Assembly: GCA_045110335.1 (NCBI GenBank)
Contig: JBGCGB010000002.1
Coordinates: forward strand, 62,001-126,000
Length of the DNA stretch: 64,000 nt
Source: CALBPI01 sp045110335
GTDB taxonomy: Bacteria > Pseudomonadota > Gammaproteobacteria > Steroidobacterales > Woeseiaceae
Reading direction: 5' to 3'
Positions 59,363 to 64,000 of this stretch are shown one piece after another. The notes below the pieces were generated by a model. It searched no databases. It was not told the origin of the DNA and saw nothing but the letters and a program-made list of their open reading frames with translations. Numbering within the stretch: position 1 is the first letter of the stretch; each line of letters begins with the position of its first letter. The translations under genes were made by a program, and so were the position numbers.

Positions 59363-60805
59363 CTAGCCGGTACCGCCAACTGTAATCGCATCGATTTTCA
59401 GCGTTGGCTGACCAACGCCCACGGGAACGGATTGCCCTTCTTTACCACAAACGCCAACACCGGAATCAAGGGTCATGTCGTTGCCGACCATGCTCACCTC
59501 GCGCAGCACTTCCGCACCGCTACCGATCAACGTGGCCCCTTTCACGGGCGCACCAAGCTTGCCGTTCTCTATCAAGTACGCCTCACTGGCAGAGAAGACA
59601 AACTTGCCGGACGTAATATCGACCTGACCACCGCCAAAATTCGGCGCATATAAACCCCGTTCCACTGAGGCAATAATCTCGCCAGGATCATGTTGACCAT
59701 TCTGCATGTAGGTGTTTGTCATTCGCGGCATCGGTAAATGCGAAAACGATTCCCGGCGACCATTGCCGGTGCTGCGAACGCCCATCAAACGGGCGTTCAT
59801 CTTGTCTTGCATATAACCTTTCAGGATCCCGTTCTCAATCAACACCGTACACTCGGTTGTCATACCTTCATCATCAACCGAGAGCGAACCGCGGCGATTT
59901 GAGAGCGTACCATCATCAACGATCGTGCAAAGCGGTGACGCCACTTGCTCTCCTATCTTGCCACTGAAGACCGAGGTTTCCTTGCGATTGAAGTCGCCCT
60001 CCAAACCGTGACCGATAGCTTCGTGCAAGAGCACAGCCGGCCAACCCGGACCTAACACGACAGGCATCATGCCCGCCGGCGCCGCGACTGCCTCCAACTG
60101 AACCAAGGCCTGCCGAACGGCTTCCCGACCGTATTCAAGGCCAAGATCTTTTTCAATAAAAACGTCGAGCGGATAGCGTCCACCGCCACCAGCATAACCC
60201 TGTTCACGCCGACCATTCTCTTGCACGATCACCGAGACATTGAGCCTGACCAATGGCCGCGCATCGGCAATAAAGGTGCCATCACTCGCGGCAATCAAAA
60301 TGTCATCATGACTGGCTGCAAGGCTGACCACGACTTGCTCAACTCTGGGATCCATCGCACGAACGCGTTGGTCTAATGACTTTAACAATGCTGTCTTTTG
60401 GATATCCGTAATCGACTTCAGCGGACTTTGGCCGGCATATAGCGCCGGTGCCGCGCCGACACTCAGGATCGGAGCAATCGCGTCCTGGCCCTGCCGTGCA
60501 ATCGCTCTTGCTGCTTTCGCGGCATTGGTTAGTGCCGGCAGCGCAAGATCATCCGTATAGGCAAATCCGGATTTATCACCACTGATGGCACGGACGCCAA
60601 CACCCTGCTGGCGCGAGTAGCCGGCATCCTTGATGACGTGATCCTCTAGCGTCCAACTTTCGCTTTCCGATCGCTGGAAATAAAGATCAGCCAAATCGAT
60701 CTTGCGTGTCAGCAAAGTATCGAGAGTTTGTTGTAAAGCGGGCTCGCTGAGTCCATTGCTGGTCAGAAAACGGTTTGCTAGTTCGGTCGATTCATTGGCA
60801 CTCAA
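59363..60805 (-). CDS. tldD: Metalloprotease TldD
   Basis: 480 aa catalytic subunit of the TldD/PmbA heterodimeric zinc protease. The zinc site is LLHEAIGHGLEGDFNR (HExxxH, about residues 260-265) with the later cysteine in GVCGKEGQSVPVGVGQP. N-terminal YADLYFQRSESESW-like beta region and C-terminal MTNTYMQNGQHDPGEII are typical. Starts 48 bases after the yhdP stop; a conserved yhdP-tldD adjacency across gammaproteobacteria. Confidence 0.97.
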   Translation of the reverse strand: MSANESTELANRFLTSNGLSEPALQQTLDTLLTRKIDLADLYFQRSESESWTLEDHVIKDAGYSRQQGVGVRAISGDKSGFAYTDDLALPALTNAAKAARAIARQGQDAIAPILSVGAAPALYAGQSPLKSITDIQKTALLKSLDQRVRAMDPRVEQVVVSLAASHDDILIAASDGTFIADARPLVRLNVSVIVQENGRREQGYAGGGGRYPLDVFIEKDLGLEYGREAVRQALVQLEAVAAPAGMMPVVLGPGWPAVLLHEAIGHGLEGDFNRKETSVFSGKIGEQVASPLCTIVDDGTLSNRRGSLSVDDEGMTTECTVLIENGILKGYMQDKMNARLMGVRSTGNGRRESFSHLPMPRMTNTYMQNGQHDPGEIIASVERGLYAPNFGGGQVDITSGKFVFSASEAYLIENGKLGAPVKGATLIGSGAEVLREVSMVGNDMTLDSGVGVCGKEGQSVPVGVGQPTLKIDAITVGGTG

Positions 60806-60853
60806 GATGAGCTCCTCAAAAGATGATAAATGCTAGGGTAGCAGGACGTTTCG

Positions 60854-63800
60854 TTAGTTGCCGGTATTCACCAGACAGCCCGCCAACTCCGCCGTCGCGG
60901 CGAACCGGGCCGAGTCGGTACGATCAATGCTCGGCTCGTCCCAACCACCATTGATCTGGTAAAACACTTCCGTCATACCCTGCAGTGGCTTCTTGAAGAT
61001 TTGACTGAAAATAAGTAACGCCGCACCCACTTGCGGGCCAGCAACGACAGCACCAACGGCGGGCAATGTATTACCCACTTTGACACTAACCACGGCCGTT
61101 TGGTTGTAGTTACGTCGATCAAGACTCGCGCGACCAATCAAACCGACGTCGGCGGAAGAACCCTGCAAGTTCAGGTTACAGGTATAGGCATCGCCATTGA
61201 CGATACGAAAGTCACCTTCAATGAGATCAAAACTGAATCCCTTACGAAAGACATCACGAAAATCGAGTGCCAATCGGCGAGGCAACTCGGCAACACTCAT
61301 CAAACCTACAACCCGCCCCGCGCCGGGCTCTACGTCATCCAGTGTGCCATTGCTGATAGTGACCTTTGCGCTACCATCCAGGCCTGCCAAGAAGTCTGCA
61401 CCTGGCCCGCCACCCCAGGACAACTCCACCTCGCTCAACAGTTCATTCGCATTGATTCCCGGCTGATAGCCGAGACTATCCATCATCGCTTTGACATCTT
61501 CGCTCACAATGCGTGCATTCAATCGTGTTCGCGATCCCGACACCTCAACCGGATCCAGTAACCAATCGCCACTTGCCGCGATTGAAAATGCCGATGCTGT
61601 GGTTTCTAACCGGGTGATCCGGACACCGTTGTCGACCTTCGCCACATCCGCCGTCAACGCACCAAATTTCTTTTCGGCCAGCGCGAAGCTGCGTGCCCGA
61701 ATCGCCAGTGCCGGTAAGGCCGTTGGATCCGCATCGCCACCAGATTCCGGATCACTTTCAAGCAAATTTAGACGTTCCATATCAAGCGTCACTGTAGCCT
61801 CGGGATTGTCTAACTGTCTCGGCACAATAATATTGCCGGCAACCTCCGGAGCGTTCACATTGATTAACCATTGATTGTCCGTCGCCTGCAACGTTGTCGT
61901 CGCGCTCTCTATTTGCTGACCGAACGCAAACAAAGTCTCTGTATCCAGTGAGATCGACTGTAGTAATTCCGTAATGCCGGACGAACCTTCAGACCCGGAG
62001 TCTAACCAGTCATCTACTCGAATCCAGTCCACTTTGCCGTCTACAAAAAGGCCAGGCACTACAGGTAACAATGCCTTGCCAACGCCTAAGTGAACGGTGC
62101 CGCGATCGAAACTCAATCCGCCATCTTCATTGCTGTTCATAATCGCGACAAACGACACACCGGACTGCCGGGTAATATCGAAAGACAAGCCATTCTCGAC
62201 GATCAATGAGACCTCTGTTGGCGAGCTTGCCTCAGCGAGCTTACCGACCGGATAGGGTAAGCCAATCGCTAACCCCTCCAATGACGACTGCCAGTCAATC
62301 TTTATCGGTTGGGCAACCGCGTCAGGACTTGTTTTAGGCAACCAAATACGGGCGGTGTAAGGGGCTTCACCATCGAGCTTGCCTTGCAACGGAATCTTCA
62401 AATCCTCCACCATAGCTGTCGATGGCATAACGCCGCGGACATCCAGCTTGAGACCGTAGCCGCTATCGGCCTCTGCAGGCCCCATATCCAGCAGAACAGC
62501 TCGCTCAAAGGCCACTGCCTCGACATTATCGGCATAAACCCCCTTGCGATCTAACCGGACCGTGCCACTGATACCCGTCGTAGCGAACGGTAGATTCGAC
62601 AATCCGAACTGGCCATCTTCAGTCTTGAGGTTTGCGTCCAACGTAAATGTCTTCAGCGCCTTTAACGGAACCGTTAGATCAATTTGGTAACTCGCGTTGC
62701 CATCGACCTCGATCAAGTCGAATGCATTGCCAAAAAGATTGCGAATAGGGCTTCGTGACGAGTAGGTGTAGATATCAGGTAACGGCGCACGACCGGCCGT
62801 TTCGATTGACAAGATGCCTGATCTAAGATCAGCGAACGCAACCTTGCTGTCCTCGAACGCAATGCCGCCACTGCGACCTTTGTTCTCGTTTGTCGACAGC
62901 CGCCAACCATTTAATGCGACTTCGGCATCGAGTGAAGTGACTTCGGGCCAGGTTTTGGCATAACGCAATGTGGCGTCGCGTGTACTGCCGCTCGCACTAA
63001 ACTCACCATCGCCTGACTCGAACGGAAACGCTTTCATATTGCCTGACAAGCGGAAGCGGCCGTCTTCAATTCGACCGGCCAACAGACTTTCACGCAACCA
63101 AGCAACGAGCTTTTCGGACATCACTTTGTTCGGCAATAATGGTGACACTTTTGCAAGATCGTCAATTGACCAACGCGACGATAAATCAACCACTAGTCCT
63201 GAGTCATCCGCGGGAATAAAGAGCTCGAGACCAATATCCTGGCTGAGTGGTTGGTTTTGCATTCGAATGGAATCGGACAACACCGTGAAGCCTTTATCGC
63301 TCCGACGCCATACGATGGTGCCATCCAGGCGCTGGATCGGCACTGCCGATGAAAACAACTTTTCATAGGTGAGCGATCCATCCACAGTCTTGAAGTTCAA
63401 ACTTCCTGCACTGGGTTTTACCCGCAGGTCCCCACTAAGGTTTGAAAACCCGGGCAGCCCGTCGATAGGAGCAACGCTAAGCCCATCGAATTCTGCATTA
63501 AGATCATAATCAGTTAGTCGCGACCAGGCAGTGGCATCTTCAGCAGTCTCGCGCATGAGCTCTATGAAACCGGACGCTTTAATGATGGTCCCCGCTAGCT
63601 CGGTCGCACGTAGGTCATCGGCCAACGCCGGTGGAAGAAAAGCCGCCAAATAAGGCATGTCGTAAACGGTGACATTGGACGCATCAAAACCGATTCGATC
63701 CAATGAGTCGGTTTGGTCTGACTGCAACTTAAGCGAAGCCGCTGGCCACTGTCGGTCCGAAACACCAACGACGAAATCATCAATCGCGCATAGCCAACCA

Positions 63801-64000
63801 TCATCGCGACGGGTCCACTCAGCGCGACCGCTCACTGCCGCTTGGGAACTGCCCCCAGCAGGTACCAATTCATCTGCATCCAGCGTAACAGCAACAGAAC
63901 GCAGACCTCCATCTGACCAGTGCACGTCCGCAACCGCATTGCCCACCCCTGCCGTAGGCAGCTGCCAGTCGCGCGGCAAAAGACTGCGCATGAGTTCAGC
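60854..64000 (-). CDS. yhdP: YhdP-family AsmA-like envelope transport protein (C-terminal part)
   Basis: Reading frame open to the right edge; about 1049 codons are visible and the N-terminus (membrane anchor and roughly the first 200 residues of a normally about 1270-aa protein) is missing. It has the long repetitive beta-strand pattern of the AsmA/DUF3971 superfamily and the YhdP C-terminal region (DVFRKGFSFDLIEGDFRIVNGDAYT, GRASLDRRNYNQTAVVSVKV, then GPQVGAALLIFSQIFKKPLQ). YhdP forms a periplasm-spanning hydrophobic groove that carries phospholipids to the outer membrane. Directly upstream of tldD, its conserved position. Confidence 0.93.
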   Translation of the reverse strand, partial: AELMRSLLPRDWQLPTAGVGNAVADVHWSDGGLRSVAVTLDADELVPAGGSSQAAVSGRAEWTRRDDGWLCAIDDFVVGVSDRQWPAASLKLQSDQTDSLDRIGFDASNVTVYDMPYLAAFLPPALADDLRATELAGTIIKASGFIELMRETAEDATAWSRLTDYDLNAEFDGLSVAPIDGLPGFSNLSGDLRVKPSAGSLNFKTVDGSLTYEKLFSSAVPIQRLDGTIVWRRSDKGFTVLSDSIRMQNQPLSQDIGLELFIPADDSGLVVDLSSRWSIDDLAKVSPLLPNKVMSEKLVAWLRESLLAGRIEDGRFRLSGNMKAFPFESGDGEFSASGSTRDATLRYAKTWPEVTSLDAEVALNGWRLSTNENKGRSGGIAFEDSKVAFADLRSGILSIETAGRAPLPDIYTYSSRSPIRNLFGNAFDLIEVDGNASYQIDLTVPLKALKTFTLDANLKTEDGQFGLSNLPFATTGISGTVRLDRKGVYADNVEAVAFERAVLLDMGPAEADSGYGLKLDVRGVMPSTAMVEDLKIPLQGKLDGEAPYTARIWLPKTSPDAVAQPIKIDWQSSLEGLAIGLPYPVGKLAEASSPTEVSLIVENGLSFDITRQSGVSFVAIMNSNEDGGLSFDRGTVHLGVGKALLPVVPGLFVDGKVDWIRVDDWLDSGSEGSSGITELLQSISLDTETLFAFGQQIESATTTLQATDNQWLINVNAPEVAGNIIVPRQLDNPEATVTLDMERLNLLESDPESGGDADPTALPALAIRARSFALAEKKFGALTADVAKVDNGVRITRLETTASAFSIAASGDWLLDPVEVSGSRTRLNARIVSEDVKAMMDSLGYQPGINANELLSEVELSWGGGPGADFLAGLDGSAKVTISNGTLDDVEPGAGRVVGLMSVAELPRRLALDFRDVFRKGFSFDLIEGDFRIVNGDAYTCNLNLQGSSADVGLIGRASLDRRNYNQTAVVSVKVGNTLPAVGAVVAGPQVGAALLIFSQIFKKPLQGMTEVFYQINGGWDEPSIDRTDSARFAATAELAGCLVNTGN

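Noticed and set aside
1..64000. Mobile elements, CRISPR arrays, tRNA and rRNA genes, prophage
   Set aside because: I looked for transposase, integrase, repeat-spacer patterns and cloverleaf or rRNA signatures by eye and saw none.

Overview
The window looks like chromosomal core DNA of a free-living gammaproteobacterium, probably from or near the Xanthomonadales/Woeseiales/Chromatiales side of the class. The evidence is the lptD-surA-pdxA-rsmA-apaG-apaH block, zapA-6S RNA-5-FCL synteny, the ygfB-pepP-ubiH and pmbA/darP pairs, Coq7-type ubiquinone synthesis, a Vfr/Clp/CRP-like regulator, split glycine dehydrogenase (gcvPA/gcvPB) and a eukaryote-like kynurenine route that is common in Xanthomonadales. 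I see no insertion sequence, prophage, integrase, CRISPR array, rRNA or tRNA. Coding density is high, with many 1-20 bp overlaps between neighbours.

Layout. 1-1204: cell-wall sugar recycling (murU, amgK; minus strand). 1295-7830: envelope biogenesis and housekeeping (lptD, surA, pdxA, rsmA, apaG, apaH), continued in the same direction by four kynurenine genes (7886-11841) that convert formylkynurenine to the quinolinate precursor. 11912-13733: an uncharacterised secreted protein, an ECF sigma factor and a one-TM probable anti-sigma. 13730-15965: folA, thyA, lgt. 16048-20871: a DUF255 thioredoxin-domain protein, converging on a double-trypsin/PDZ protease resembling eukaryotic Nma111. 20924-25578: gcvPB, gcvPA, gcvH, gcvT (transcribed gcvT first) behind a tandem glycine riboswitch. 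25741-27137: an Lrp-family regulator divergent from phenylalanine hydroxylase. 27134-32806: an inactive-transglutaminase/7TM protein with its RimK-like ligase, then ubiH, pepP and a YgfB protein. 32917-34372: small coiled-coil protein, zapA, 6S RNA, 5-FCL. 34709-38167: a histone-H1-like Lys/Ala protein, rpiA, rpsI/rplM and a DUF481 outer-membrane protein. 38254-46854: coq7, CRP-like regulator, rpe, djlA, purC, a BtuF-like protein, YihY, an SDR oxidoreductase and an unknown exported protein. 46911-53883: an SOS-box-preceded FAN1-DnaQ nuclease fusion downstream of a glucosylglycerate synthesis/phosphorolysis cluster. 54002-64000: pmbA, darP, purE, purK, an ExeA-type ATPase fused to FHA, two tiny genes, tldD and the C-terminal part of YhdP (cut by the window end).

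The most unusual content is (i) the FAN1-type VRR-NUC nuclease fused to a DEDDh exonuclease, behind a textbook CTGT-N8-ACAG LexA box; (ii) a four-gene cluster able both to make glucosylglycerate and to degrade it back to glucose-1-phosphate and phosphoglycerate; (iii) the Nma111-like duplicated HtrA with a dead second protease domain; (iv) the ECF-sigma/anti-sigma/secreted-protein trio; (v) the inactive transglutaminase/RimK-like module; and (vi) a possible unannotated plus-strand small RNA upstream of rplM. All function assignments are from sequence reading alone.
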